Source: Candidatus Dormiibacterota bacterium (lineage in GTDB: Bacteria > Chloroflexota > Dormibacteria > Dormibacterales > Dormibacteraceae). From it: DNA of 64,000 nt. The notes beneath the pieces were generated by a model. The model ran no database searches and was not told the origin of the DNA. It saw only the letters and a list, made by a program, of their open reading frames with translations. The stretch spans positions 217,044 through 281,043 of the forward strand of contig PNAG01000011.1 of assembly GCA_003169845.1 (NCBI GenBank). Direction: 5' to 3'. Shown here one piece after another: positions 22,991 to 32,276 of this stretch. A program made the translations under genes and the position numbers. Positions within the stretch are counted from its first letter, which is position 1; each line of letters begins with the position of its first letter.

Positions 22991-24272
22991 ACACTTTGTA
23001 GGCCTCGAACCGGGGCGCTTCGTGGCGGGGCGTCCAGCCCCACGCCCGGGTCCCGCCGTCGACGTACTCGGTACGCTCAACCCCACCGACCTTTCGCAAG
23101 GCGGCGAGCACCCGCTCGCTTCCATAGGGCACGAGGATCTCGAGGTTCACGATGTCGCTGCGACTGGCCCGGTCCATCGCGTCCAGCAGCTCGGTGAAGC
23201 CCGTCTGATTGGTGGCCGAGATGGGCACCGCGCCGGGGTACTGGCCCGACAGCGCGCCGATCGCACGGCGCCGAGAGGCCGGTCCAAGCAGATCGACCTT
23301 GTTGAGCGCCACCACGCGCGGCTTGCCGGCCGCGCCAAGCTCGCCCAGGATCTTCTCCACCGTCGCGGCCTGCTCCTCGACTGCCGGTGAGCTGGCATCC
23401 AGCACCTGGACGATCAAGTCGGCCTCGGTGACCTCCTCGAGCGTCGCCCTGAACGCAGCCACGAGGTCGGTCGGCAGCTTCTGGATGAAGCCGACCGTGT
23501 CGGTGATGAGGAGCTCGCGGCCGGCCGGCAGCTCGACCTTGCGCGTCGTGGGATCGAGCGTGACGAAAAGCCTCTGTTCGGCGCGGACGCCCGCACCCGT
23601 CAGCGCATTCAGCAAAGTCGACTTGCCGGCGTTGGTGTAGCCCACGATCGCCGCCGTTTCGAGGGCAGCCCGGCGGCGCCCCGCCCGCTGCTGGTGGCGC
23701 TGCGTGCGAACCTGCTCGATCTGCCGCTCGAGGTCTCGCATCCTCCGGCGGATGCGGCGCCGCTCCACCTCGATCTGCTGCTCACCGAAGCCGCCGCGGG
23801 CGCCGACTCCGCCTCGCCGGCCGCCGACCTGGCGGTCGTAGGCGTACGCGCCGATCAGGCGCGGGAGCAGGTGGTGAAGGCGCGCTGCCTCTACCTGCAG
23901 GCGGCCTTCGTGAGTACGTGCGTGCTGGGCGAAGATCTCGAGGATCACCTCGGTCCGATCGAGCACCCTTGTCTTCAACTCGAGCTCGAGGTTTCGCTGC
24001 TGCCGAGGACTGAGGTCCTCGTTGCACATGATCACGTCGAACCCGCCCTCGAGCTTCATGTCGCGCAGCTCTTCGACCTTGCCCATGCCGATGAAATGCC
24101 TGGCATCGACCTGGCTTCGGCGCTGCACGTCCGAGCCGACGACATCGGCGCCCGCCGTGCGGGCGAGATCCGCCAGCTCGACCATCTGCTCGTGCACGGA
24201 TTCCTCGGTCGAACCTGGAAGCAAAACGCCGACGAGATATGCCCGCTCTCGCGGCGACCTGGTCGTGATCAT
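22974..24272 (-). CDS. hflX: GTPase HflX
   Basis: Ribosome-associated GTPase that splits stalled or heat-damaged 70S ribosomes. 432 residues: an N-terminal glycine-rich domain (RRSQVDARHFIGMGKVEEL), a coiled-coil linker (QQIEVERRRIRRRMRDLERQIEQVRTQR, about 165-195) and a G domain with GYTNAGKSTLLNAL, DPTTRK, DTVGFIQKLP and NKVD. The C-terminus is longer than minimal HflX. It is the last gene of the long minus-strand block and converges on lexA. Confidence 0.93.
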   Translation of the reverse strand: MITTRSPRERAYLVGVLLPGSTEESVHEQMVELADLARTAGADVVGSDVQRRSQVDARHFIGMGKVEELRDMKLEGGFDVIMCNEDLSPRQQRNLELELKTRVLDRTEVILEIFAQHARTHEGRLQVEAARLHHLLPRLIGAYAYDRQVGGRRGGVGARGGFGEQQIEVERRRIRRRMRDLERQIEQVRTQRHQQRAGRRRAALETAAIVGYTNAGKSTLLNALTGAGVRAEQRLFVTLDPTTRKVELPAGRELLITDTVGFIQKLPTDLVAAFRATLEEVTEADLIVQVLDASSPAVEEQAATVEKILGELGAAGKPRVVALNKVDLLGPASRRRAIGALSGQYPGAVPISATNQTGFTELLDAMDRASRSDIVNLEILVPYGSERVLAALRKVGGVERTEYVDGGTRAWGWTPRHEAPRFEAYKVSSGTS

Positions 24273-24283
24273 TTGAAAGTGGC

Positions 24284-24321
24284 CCCCACGAAATCGCGGC
24301 GAAGCCTCGGATTTCGTGGGG
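24284..24321. repeat. Hairpin repeat, family B, copy B2
   Basis: Perfect 12-bp arms CCCCACGAAATC (24284-24295) and GATTTCGTGGGG (24310-24321), 14-nt loop, in the gap between dapL and hflX. It ends three bases before the dapL stop codon. Confidence 0.85.
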
Positions 24322-24324
24322 ATT

Positions 24325-25500
24325 TCAGAGCTTGAGCTTCCTCATCCGGGCCATCGCCTCTTCCAGCCGCACATCGGGCGCAGTGACCGAAAGCCTGAAA
24401 TAGCCCTCTCCATGCGCGCCGAAGCCTACGCCCGGCGTGATGTTGACCCCGACCTCGTCCAGCACGTGACTCGCAAAACCGATCGAGTCATATCCATCCG
24501 GCACCGGCGCCCATACATAGAAGGTCGCGCGCGGAGGCTTGATGTGCCAGCCGAGGTCGTTCAAGGTATCGGCAACCAGGCGGTGACGTCTCGCGTACAC
24601 GTCGCATGCGGCCCGCGTCTCCTGGTCTCCCCCACTCAGCGCCTCGATCGCGGCCCACTGAACGGCCTGGAAAATCCCCGAATCGATGTTGGTCTTCAGC
24701 TGACCGATCAAAGCCACCAGGTCCGCTCGGCCGCACACCCAGCCGACCCGCCAGCCGGTCATGTTGAAGGTCTTCGAAAGCGAGTGGAACTCGAGGCCGA
24801 TCTCCTTGGCGCCGGGGATCTCGAAGAGGGTCAGCGGCCGGTAGCCGTCGAAGGCGATCTCGGAATACGGTGCGTCGTGGCAGAGGACGATGTCGTGGCG
24901 CCCGCAGAATGCAACCGCGCGCTCGAGAAAGTCGCGATCGGCGACGGCCGCCGTCGGGTTGTTCGGGTAGTTCAGCCACATGAGCCTGGCGCGCTCAGCC
25001 ACGTCATCGGGAATCGCCTCCAGGTCCGGGAGCCACTGGTTTCCAGCCGTGAGCGGCATGATGTACGGCTCGGCGCCCGCCATCAGCGCTCCCGTGACGT
25101 AGACCGTGTAGCCAGGGTCAGGCGCAAGCACGATGTCGCCCGGGTCGACGAGGGCGAGCGGCACGTGCGCGATGCCGTCCTTGGAACCGAGCGTGGGGAG
25201 AATCTCCGTCGTCGGGTCGAGCGTCACCCCTGCGCGATCGCCATACCAGTCCGCGATGGCCTGGCGAAGCTCGGCGAGCCCGAAATACGACGCGTAGCGA
25301 TGGTTGGCGGGGTCGGCTGCCGCCTCCTGCAGCACGTGAACGATGCGCTGAGGCGTGGGCAGGTCGGGATCGCCGATGCCGAGAGAGATCACGTCAACAC
25401 CGGCCTTCCTCTTTTCCTGGACCTTGCGATCGATCTCGGCGAAGAGATACGGCGGAATCCTGCCCAGGCGGCTGGCCCCCGGATGGACGGTCCTGCTCAT
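24325..25500 (-). CDS. dapL: LL-diaminopimelate aminotransferase-type PLP enzyme
   Basis: Class I/II aminotransferase; 391 residues from ATG 25500, which overlaps the miaA stop (ATGA). It opens ASRLGRIPPYLFAEIDRKVQEK, has DVISLGIGDPDLPTPQRIV, and the PLP lysine in SLSKTFNMTGWRVGW near residue 236. These blocks are those of DapL/AlaT-like enzymes that convert tetrahydrodipicolinate directly to LL-diaminopimelate. dapA, dapB and asd are present in this window and no succinylase or acetylase branch gene is seen, which supports the DapL role. A different aminotransferase specificity is possible. Confidence 0.82.
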   Translation of the reverse strand: MSRTVHPGASRLGRIPPYLFAEIDRKVQEKRKAGVDVISLGIGDPDLPTPQRIVHVLQEAAADPANHRYASYFGLAELRQAIADWYGDRAGVTLDPTTEILPTLGSKDGIAHVPLALVDPGDIVLAPDPGYTVYVTGALMAGAEPYIMPLTAGNQWLPDLEAIPDDVAERARLMWLNYPNNPTAAVADRDFLERAVAFCGRHDIVLCHDAPYSEIAFDGYRPLTLFEIPGAKEIGLEFHSLSKTFNMTGWRVGWVCGRADLVALIGQLKTNIDSGIFQAVQWAAIEALSGGDQETRAACDVYARRHRLVADTLNDLGWHIKPPRATFYVWAPVPDGYDSIGFASHVLDEVGVNITPGVGFGAHGEGYFRLSVTAPDVRLEEAMARMRKLKL

Positions 25501-26384
25501 GCTGCGCCCTTCACGTAATTGAGGATAGCGGGCAGCGGATCGGGCTCGATCTCGAACCATCTGACGCGCGGATCGTGCCGCCACCATCGCAGCTGCCTCC
25601 GCGCGTACCGGCGATTGGACCGAGCCATCGCCAGGGGCAGCTCCTCGAGCGTCAGGTCACCGTGGATGTGCACCAGCGTGTCGGCGTACCCGATGCCGGT
25701 CAGGACGGAAGCGGACTCGGGAACGCCGGCCGCGAGCGCGGATCGCGTCTCTGACACGAGGCCGCGCTCGACCTGTTGGCGGCTGCGTTCGTCGAGCATG
25801 CGATCGATCACCTCAATGGGCGCGGTCAGCCCGATGCGCAAGGCATCCCAGGGCGGCGGCGTTCGCGTGCGCAGGCGCCGGAGTGGCGGGCCGGCGGCCC
25901 GCAGGATCTCGATGGCGCGGATCATGCGGACCGGGTTCTGCAGCTCGACTCCGGGATCGGCGTCGAGCGCCAGGAGCCTTTCGCGCAAAGCGGAAAGATC
26001 CAGGGCGGCGAGCTCCGACCGCAGCTCCGGATTCGGTGGCACCCCGGTGAGGCTGAACCCATCGCAGAGCGCATCCACGTAGAGCATGGTGCCTCCCTCG
26101 ACGATGGCAGTGCGACCGCGCGTCGCGATATCCGCGATGGCCGCACGCGCTCCCTGCACGTACTGCGCTGCGTTGAATCCGTACGCCGGATCGATGAAGT
26201 CGATCATGTGATACCGCACGCGCGCTCTCTGCTCGCGACTCGGCTTGTTGGTCGCGATGTCAAGCCGTTGATAGACCTGCTTCGAGTCCGCCACGACGAT
26301 CTCGCCATCAAGCGCGAGCGCGAGCCGATACGCCAGGTCCGACTTGCCGATGCCGGTCGGACCGACGATGACCGGAACCTGCAA
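25497..26384 (-). CDS. miaA: tRNA dimethylallyltransferase
   Basis: Adds the dimethylallyl group to N6 of A37 in tRNAs reading UNN codons. 295 residues; P-loop VIVGPTGIGKSDLAYRLA at residues 5-22, DSKQVYQRLDIATNKPS as the catalytic Asp/substrate block, and the C-terminal RSNRRYARRQLRWWRHDPRVRW tRNA-binding tail. It starts with a TTG five bases after the mutL stop and overlaps dapL at its end. With miaB nearby the pair would make ms2i6A37. Confidence 0.94.
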   Translation of the reverse strand: MQVPVIVGPTGIGKSDLAYRLALALDGEIVVADSKQVYQRLDIATNKPSREQRARVRYHMIDFIDPAYGFNAAQYVQGARAAIADIATRGRTAIVEGGTMLYVDALCDGFSLTGVPPNPELRSELAALDLSALRERLLALDADPGVELQNPVRMIRAIEILRAAGPPLRRLRTRTPPPWDALRIGLTAPIEVIDRMLDERSRQQVERGLVSETRSALAAGVPESASVLTGIGYADTLVHIHGDLTLEELPLAMARSNRRYARRQLRWWRHDPRVRWFEIEPDPLPAILNYVKGAA

Positions 26385-26388
26385 AGAG

Positions 26389-28104
26389 CTAGTAGTTGCG
26401 GCGGAAGTGGCGGGTCAGCTCCTGCCACTCGACGAGCAGCCTGGTCGGCCGCCCGTGCGGGCACGTGATCGATTCCTCAGTCGACTCGAGGTCCGCGAGC
26501 AGGCGGCGCTGCTCTGCGACGTCAAGGATGTCGCCGAAGCGCACTGCCGAGTGGCAGGCAAGAGCCGCGGCCGCTTTCTCCAACGCTCCGTCGCCGCGAT
26601 TCTCGGCGAGCGCCGCCAGCGTCTCCTGCACGGCGGCGGTCGCGCTTCCGGCGGGCATCTCGACCGGGACTGCGGTGATCCGCAGGCTTCGCGGACCGAA
26701 CTCCTCGTATTCGAGGCCGAGTTTGGCAAGGTCCGCCCGGTGGTCGGCAGCGGCCGCGATCAATGCAGGCTCGACGTCAATCGCCTGGGGGATGAGCAGG
26801 GGTTGGCTCATGCCGCGGCCTGACCGGAGGCGCTCAAGCAGCCGGTTGTAGAGCACGCGCTCGTGCGCGGCGTGCTGGTCGACCAGTACCAGGCCGTGCG
26901 GCCCCTCCGCCACGAGGTAACCAGGGCCGACCTGGCCAATGGGACGGAGCACCGCCCCCTCCACCCCTCGGGCGGCGTCTGGCTCGGCCGTCGCCAGGGC
27001 GACACCAGCCTCATGGATCAAGAGCTGCGCGTTGACATATCCGGCGACGACCGCTGGTGTCGACTCGACCGGCCGGTAGCGGAAAGGCTCGCTGCCGTCG
27101 AGCGCGGCGCGCACGGCTCGCTGGAGCGCCGCGAAAACAGTACCCTCGTCCCTGAAGCGGACTTCCTTCTTGGCGGGATGAACGTTGACATCGACCAGCT
27201 CAGGGTCGATTCCGATGTCGATCACAGCCAGCGGATGGCGTCCGCGCTCAAGCCGGCCCTGGTAGCACTCTTCGAGCGCGTAAACAAGCGCACGCGAGCT
27301 GATCGGACGGCCGTTGACGGCGAGCACAATGCCGTCCCGGCTGCCGCGGCTCAGGCGGGGCTGGCTCACCATCCCGCTGGCCACTAGGGGCCCCCGCGAA
27401 CTCAAGGCGAAGCCTGCGAGTTCGTGGGGATTGAGCGGCATACCGATGATCTCGAGAACCTCGGCCGCGACGGGTGCGCCAAAGACCGCCGCGATCGCGC
27501 GTCGCCGGTCGCCGTCACCGGTCGTGCTCACCGCGACGCGCGCATCGATCGTGAGGTGAAACCGCACGTGAGGGTGCAGCAGCGCGAATGCGCCCACCAC
27601 GTCTTTGATCGCCGCGACCTCGGTCGCATCGCTCTTCAAGAACTTCAACCGCGCCGGCACGTTGGCGAAAAGGTCGCGCACCTCCAGGGTCACTCCGGGG
27701 AGCAGGGCCCCGGATCCCTGTTCCAACATCTGCCCCGCACGGATTCGAATCATCGCGCCGGCGCTCGAGCATTCGACGTCGGACACGGCCGCGATGCTGG
27801 CCAGGGCCTCGCCGCGGAAGCCGAAGCTGGCGATCGAAGAGAGGTCTGAAAGGCTGACCACTTTGCTCGTGGCATGGCGCACGAAGGCGATCGAGAGCTC
27901 GTCCGCAGGGATTCCGGAGCCGTCATCGCTGACCCTGATCGATGTCCTACCCGCCCCTCGCACCGCGATGTTGATGCGCCTGGCGTTCGAGTCGAGCGCG
28001 TTTTCGACCAGCTCCTTGACCACCGAGGCGGGCCGCTCGATAACCTCGCCGGCGGCGATCGCGTCGGCGACCTCAGGAGCGAGGAGGCGAATGGACGTGG
28101 TCAT
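26389..28104 (-). CDS. mutL: DNA mismatch repair protein MutL, with in-frame repeat insertion
   Basis: Links MutS mismatch recognition to strand cutting. GHKL ATPase motifs ELVENALDSNA, DDGSGIP and GFRGEALASIAAV are in the first 100 residues. The C-terminal part keeps DQHAAHERVLYN, ACHSAVRFGD and CPHGRPTRL of the endonuclease-type MutL, but the last Glu of the DQHA-X2-E-X4-E motif is Asn. Around residue 225-240 NPHELAGFALSSRGPL is translated from repeat copy B3, an in-frame addition to the second N-terminal domain. The start ATG overlaps the mutS stop. Confidence 0.94.
   Translation of the reverse strand: MTTSIRLLAPEVADAIAAGEVIERPASVVKELVENALDSNARRINIAVRGAGRTSIRVSDDGSGIPADELSIAFVRHATSKVVSLSDLSSIASFGFRGEALASIAAVSDVECSSAGAMIRIRAGQMLEQGSGALLPGVTLEVRDLFANVPARLKFLKSDATEVAAIKDVVGAFALLHPHVRFHLTIDARVAVSTTGDGDRRRAIAAVFGAPVAAEVLEIIGMPLNPHELAGFALSSRGPLVASGMVSQPRLSRGSRDGIVLAVNGRPISSRALVYALEECYQGRLERGRHPLAVIDIGIDPELVDVNVHPAKKEVRFRDEGTVFAALQRAVRAALDGSEPFRYRPVESTPAVVAGYVNAQLLIHEAGVALATAEPDAARGVEGAVLRPIGQVGPGYLVAEGPHGLVLVDQHAAHERVLYNRLLERLRSGRGMSQPLLIPQAIDVEPALIAAAADHRADLAKLGLEYEEFGPRSLRITAVPVEMPAGSATAAVQETLAALAENRGDGALEKAAAALACHSAVRFGDILDVAEQRRLLADLESTEESITCPHGRPTRLLVEWQELTRHFRRNY
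27392..27429. repeat. Hairpin repeat, family B, copy B3, inside mutL
   Basis: Arms CCCCGCGAACTC (27392-27403) and GAGTTCGTGGGG (27418-27429), loop 14 nt containing GGCGAAGCC. It is read through in frame by mutL. Confidence 0.85.
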
Positions 28105-30584
28105 GGAGCGAGGCGCGCGCGCAGCTCGTACAGCTTTTGCAAAGCTTCGAGCGGGCTGAGCGAGTCTGGCTGGAGCTCTTCGAGCTCTTTGCGCAGCGGG
28201 TCGGGGGCGAGCTCGATCGGCAGGCCGAGCTGCACCTCGGGGGGTTCAAGGGGTCGCTGACGCTCCAGCTCGCCGAGCACCTGGCGCGCCCGCGCGATCA
28301 CGCCTGAGGGCAGGCCCGCCAGCGCTGCAACGTGGATCCCATAGGAACGATCTGCACCGCCTGGGACGACCCGGTGGAGGAAGCGAACCGTCTCGCCATC
28401 CTCCAGCACCTCGACCCGTTGGTTGCTCACGCGCGGCAACCGCTCCGCGAGGGCGGTCAGCTCGTGATAGTGCGTGGCGAAGAGAGTGCGGCACCCAAGC
28501 CTGGGTGAGTCGTGCAGATATTCGACCACCGCCTGGGCGATCGACAAGCCGTCATAGGTCGAGGTCCCCCTCCCCACCTCGTCCAGGATCACAAGCGAGG
28601 ATCGCGTCGCGTGGTTCAGGATGTTTGCCGTTTCGGTCATCTCGACCATGAAGGTCGACATGCCGGCGGTGATGTCGTCGTGCGCTCCGACCCGGGTGAA
28701 GATGCGGTCGGCAAGGCCTACGACCGCGCTCTCGGCCGGCACGAAGCTTCCGCATTGGGCGAGGAGAACGATCACAGCCGCCTGCCGGAGGTAGGTCGAC
28801 TTGCCGGCCATGTTGGGGCCGGTCAGGATCACGATCTGGTTCCCGTCCGGATCGAGTTCGAGGTCGTTGGGCACGAATACGCCCGAAGGGAGGCCCTGCT
28901 CCACCAGCGGGTGCCGGCCTCCTTTGATACTGAGCTTCACGCCCGCGTTGACCTCGGGCCGTCGCCATTGATGGTCCGCGGCCGTCACCGCCAGGCTGAG
29001 CAGAGCGTCGATCATCCCGATCGCCTGGGCGCTCGATCGAAGGATGGATGAGGACTCGGCGACGGCAGCCCCAAGGTCGCGCAGGAGCTCGAGCTCTCGC
29101 TCGGCGATTCGCTCCTGGGCGGTGAGCACGATCGCTTCCTTTTCCTTGAGCTCGGGTGTGAGGTAGCGCTCGGCGCCAGTCAGCGTCTGTTTGCGAACGT
29201 AATCGTCCGGTAGGGCGACTGAATTCGAGTTGCTCACCTCGATGTAGTAACCGAAGACCTTGTTGAACCCGACCTTGAGCGACCGGATCCCCGTGCGGCG
29301 CCGCTCAGATGCCTCGAGGCCCCCGATCCACTCGCGCGCGCTGCGCGACGCCTCCGCTATGCCATCGAGCTCGGCATCGAAACCGGCCCTGATCGCACCC
29401 CCTTCGCGCGTAAGCGCGGGTGGATCCTCGACCAGGGCGCGCGCAAGACTCTCCGCCAGCTCCGGCGCCGCGCTGATCTGACCCGCCAGCTGCCGGATGA
29501 CAAGGGCCGCGCACGCGGACACCGCGGACTGGAGGGTGGGGATGGCTTCCAGCGCGCGGCGCAGTGCGACGAGCTCCCTGGCGTTCGCGTGGCCCTGGGC
29601 GGCGCGCGAGGTGAGGCGCTCGAGGTCGCCGACCGGCTTGAGCGCCGCCGCCAACGGCTCTCGGAGATCGGCGGACGCGACCAGTTCGGCCACCGCCCCC
29701 AGGCGCAGCTCGATCGACTCGGCGTCACGCATGGGAGCCCCGAGCCACGTGCGCAGGCGCCTGGCGCCGATGGGTGTCCGCGTACGGTCGATGAGCTCGA
29801 TCAACGCAGGGAGCTCCAGGTTGCGCGCGGTAGCAGCGTCGAGTGCCATGGTCGAATCCGGTGAGTAGGTGCGAACGCTGAACGATCCTGGATTGATGTG
29901 GGCCTGGTTCTGCTTCAAGTAGTCGAGCACGACCCCGGCAGCGCCCACGGCGAGCGGAGCGTCGGCCGCCCCGATCGAGGCCGGGAAGGCGATCCCCAGG
30001 AGGTCGCGAAGGCGCTGCTGCCCGCGGACGGGATCGAACCGGTATTCCTCGATCGCCGGCGGTGTCAGCAGCTCGGCCGGCGCGAGGCGCTGGAGCTCTG
30101 CGGTCAACCGCTCACGCGGCAGCTGGCACAAGAGCAGCTCGCCGGTGGACACCTCGCATGCGGCCAGGCCGGCATCAGCACCTCGCGTCCAGGCCGCGAC
30201 CAGGTAGTTGGCGCGCGACGGGTCGAGGTATGCCTCCTCGACCACAGTGCCTGGAGTCAGCACCCGAGTCACGTCCCGGCGCACGACCTTGTGCTTTCCC
30301 GCGGGTTCCACCTGGTCGCAGATGACCACCTTGTGGCCGGCTCGCAGCAGCTTGCCCACGTAGGCCTGCCACGCGTGATGAGGAACCCCGCACATCGGCG
30401 CCCGGCCGCTCTTGCCGAGCGGCCTCGAGGTCAGGGTCACGCCCATGATCGGGGCAGCGGTCTCCGCGTCTTCGAAGAAGATCTCGTAGAAGTCGCCGAG
30501 CCGGAACATCAGGATTCCGTCGGGATGCTGCTCCTTCGCCTCCCGGTACTGACGCATCACCGGGGTGAGAGCAGTCTGGTTCAC
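28101..30584 (-). CDS. mutS: DNA mismatch repair protein MutS
   Basis: Recognises mismatches and small loops. 827 residues: N-terminal mismatch-binding domain with RLGDFYEIFFEDAE (Phe-X-Glu wedge motif around residue 32), connector, core levers, and C-terminal ATPase with GPNMAGKSTYLRQAAV, a DDITAGMSTFMVEMTE segment and ILDEVGRGTSTYDG. Starts with GTG 30584 just after repeat B4 and overlaps mutL by four bases (ATGA). The order miaB-mutS-mutL-miaA matches Firmicutes. Confidence 0.96.
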   Translation of the reverse strand: MNQTALTPVMRQYREAKEQHPDGILMFRLGDFYEIFFEDAETAAPIMGVTLTSRPLGKSGRAPMCGVPHHAWQAYVGKLLRAGHKVVICDQVEPAGKHKVVRRDVTRVLTPGTVVEEAYLDPSRANYLVAAWTRGADAGLAACEVSTGELLLCQLPRERLTAELQRLAPAELLTPPAIEEYRFDPVRGQQRLRDLLGIAFPASIGAADAPLAVGAAGVVLDYLKQNQAHINPGSFSVRTYSPDSTMALDAATARNLELPALIELIDRTRTPIGARRLRTWLGAPMRDAESIELRLGAVAELVASADLREPLAAALKPVGDLERLTSRAAQGHANARELVALRRALEAIPTLQSAVSACAALVIRQLAGQISAAPELAESLARALVEDPPALTREGGAIRAGFDAELDGIAEASRSAREWIGGLEASERRRTGIRSLKVGFNKVFGYYIEVSNSNSVALPDDYVRKQTLTGAERYLTPELKEKEAIVLTAQERIAERELELLRDLGAAVAESSSILRSSAQAIGMIDALLSLAVTAADHQWRRPEVNAGVKLSIKGGRHPLVEQGLPSGVFVPNDLELDPDGNQIVILTGPNMAGKSTYLRQAAVIVLLAQCGSFVPAESAVVGLADRIFTRVGAHDDITAGMSTFMVEMTETANILNHATRSSLVILDEVGRGTSTYDGLSIAQAVVEYLHDSPRLGCRTLFATHYHELTALAERLPRVSNQRVEVLEDGETVRFLHRVVPGGADRSYGIHVAALAGLPSGVIARARQVLGELERQRPLEPPEVQLGLPIELAPDPLRKELEELQPDSLSPLEALQKLYELRARLAP

Positions 30585-30599
30585 GCTGCCCTTAGTGGT

Positions 30600-30637
30600 C
30601 CCCGCGAAATCACGCCGCAGGCTCTGATTTCGCGGGG
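30600..30637. repeat. Hairpin repeat, family B, copy B4, at the miaB 3' end
   Basis: Perfect arms CCCCGCGAAATC (30600-30611) and GATTTCGCGGGG (30626-30637). On the minus strand it supplies the last codons of miaB (ending NPAKSEPAA) and its stop. Confidence 0.85.
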
Positions 30638-31953
30638 TTGGGCAACCCCAACAGTTGGCCTGCCGTGGCCTGATGCACGCGCAACTGGATGAGTTGACCC
30701 GGTGCCACGTCGCCGCCTCGCAGCACTATGGCGCGCTTGCCTTGCCGGATCCGTCCGTAGGGCCGGTTGAGCTCATCCCTGCCTTCGATGAGGACCTCGA
30801 CGTCGCGACCGATCCAGCGAGCGGTCTTGCGGGCTGCGATGCCGCGCTGCAGCGAGAGCAGGTCATTGAGGCGCCTGAGCTTTTCTTCTTGAGGTACGTC
30901 GTCGTCCATGCGGCTTGCGGCGTAGGTGCCTTGGCGCGGGGAGTACATGGCCAGGTGGACCACGTCGAACTCCATCTCTTCGAGGAGAGCCCGCGTGTTC
31001 TGGAACGCCACGTCGGACTCTCCCGGGAAGCCGACGATGACGTCGGTCACCAGTCCGATGTCCGGCATGAGCTTCCGCGCGTGCTCGACGATGGACCGGT
31101 AGTGCCGCATCTGGTAGCCGCGGGCCATCCGCTTGAGGATCGTGTCATCGCCCGACTGCACCGGTAGCTGAAGCTCGCGACACACGACATCGCTGGCCGC
31201 CATGACCTCGAGCAGCTCGGCTTCGAGGTCCTGCGGGTGCGAGGTGAGAAATCGGAGACGCAGGAGGCCGGGAATTCGCTCCACCTCGCGGACGAGGTTG
31301 GCGAGCCCGCCCCGCCCCGACGGGTCGGTGTAGTCGTCCACGTTCTGACCCAGCAGCACGACCTCTCTCGCGCCGTCCGCGACGGCTTGACGGCATTCCG
31401 CGATCACATCCTCCAGCGGCACGTGGCGTTCGCGCCCACGTACCTTCGGCACGATGCAGAACGTGCAGTTGTGGTCGCACCCCTCGATCACCCGGACGTA
31501 ATGGCTGATGCCGGTGCGGCCGGCCTGTGGCAGGGCTTCTCCTTGCGAGTAGTCGTAGCGAGCCTCGAGGCTCGCCAGGAAGTCCTCGTACTGGCCGATT
31601 GGAACCACCGCGTCGAGCTGCGGGAACTTCCCCTTCAGCACGTCGCCTTCCTTGCCGACAATGCAACCGGTGACCGCGATCATCCGCTCGGGGGTCTTCC
31701 ACTCCTTGAGCTCGTGCAGCCTGGAGTAGACGCGATCCTCTGATGCTTGGCGGACGACGCATGTGTTGAGGATGGCAATGTCCGCCCGCTCCAGCGAGTC
31801 CTCGACGTAACCGGCGGCGAGCAATCGCCGCGCGAGGTCCTCCGAGTCCGCCGAGTTCATCTGGCAGCCGATCGTCCAGATGTTGAACGAGCGCGATCGG
31901 GTTCCCGCGCCCCTCTCCCCACGCCCCTCTCCCCTGTGGGGAGTGGGTGCCAT
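30610..31953 (-). CDS. miaB: tRNA-2-methylthio-N6-dimethylallyladenosine synthase
   Basis: Radical-SAM methylthiotransferase acting on i6A37 of tRNA. UPF0004 domain cysteines in WTIGCQMNSADSE, LNTCVV and VTGCIV; radical SAM CxxxCxxC as EGCDHNCTFCIVP; C-terminal TRAM domain. ATG 31953 gives 447 residues, the usual length, but the first 20 (MAPTPHRGEGRGERGAG) come from repeat copy A3, and the last nine from copy B4. No other start exists between A3 and the first conserved Cys. Both ends have therefore been reshaped by repeats without touching the conserved core. Confidence 0.94.
   Translation of the reverse strand: MAPTPHRGEGRGERGAGTRSRSFNIWTIGCQMNSADSEDLARRLLAAGYVEDSLERADIAILNTCVVRQASEDRVYSRLHELKEWKTPERMIAVTGCIVGKEGDVLKGKFPQLDAVVPIGQYEDFLASLEARYDYSQGEALPQAGRTGISHYVRVIEGCDHNCTFCIVPKVRGRERHVPLEDVIAECRQAVADGAREVVLLGQNVDDYTDPSGRGGLANLVREVERIPGLLRLRFLTSHPQDLEAELLEVMAASDVVCRELQLPVQSGDDTILKRMARGYQMRHYRSIVEHARKLMPDIGLVTDVIVGFPGESDVAFQNTRALLEEMEFDVVHLAMYSPRQGTYAASRMDDDVPQEEKLRRLNDLLSLQRGIAARKTARWIGRDVEVLIEGRDELNRPYGRIRQGKRAIVLRGGDVAPGQLIQLRVHQATAGQLLGLPNPAKSEPAA
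31909..31948. repeat. Interspersed hairpin repeat, family A, copy A3
   Basis: CCCCTCTCCCC twice, then CTGTGGGGAGTGGG. It is translated as the MiaB N-terminus; the start ATG is immediately beside it. Confidence 0.6.
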
Positions 31954-31976
31954 TGCCAGGTCCCGGCCGAGTGCCG

Positions 31977-32258
31977 TTACCGGCTCTCCACGAGCAGACG
32001 GATGCCGGTGCGCTCCTCGCCGTCGATCGAGATGTCGATGAACGCTGGGATGCAAACGAGGTCAAGACCTCCGGGAGCGACGTAACCCCGCGAGATGGCG
32101 ATCGCCTTGACCGCCTGGTTGATGGCGCCGGCCCCGATCGCCTGGACCTCGACCCGGCCCTTGCTGCGGATCACACCCGCAATGGCTCCAGCGACTGCAA
32201 CCGGCTTGGAGGTAGCCGAAACCTTCAGCACTTCTACTGGAGCGCGCTCGGCGGTCAT
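31977..32258 (-). CDS. spoVS: Stage V sporulation protein S (SpoVS) family protein
   Basis: 93 residues: EVLKVSATSKPVAVAGAIAG and EVQAIGAGAINQAVKAIAI are the hallmark SpoVS/Alba-fold segments; GYVAPGGLDLVCIPAFIDI closes the domain. In B. subtilis it affects septation and coat assembly, but relatives occur in many non-sporulating bacteria and probably bind nucleic acid. It sits downstream of ymdB and upstream of miaB, as in Firmicutes. No other sporulation gene is in the window. Confidence 0.92.
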   Translation of the reverse strand: MTAERAPVEVLKVSATSKPVAVAGAIAGVIRSKGRVEVQAIGAGAINQAVKAIAISRGYVAPGGLDLVCIPAFIDISIDGEERTGIRLLVESR

Positions 32259-32276
32259 TTGTTGCTGGAACCCCTT

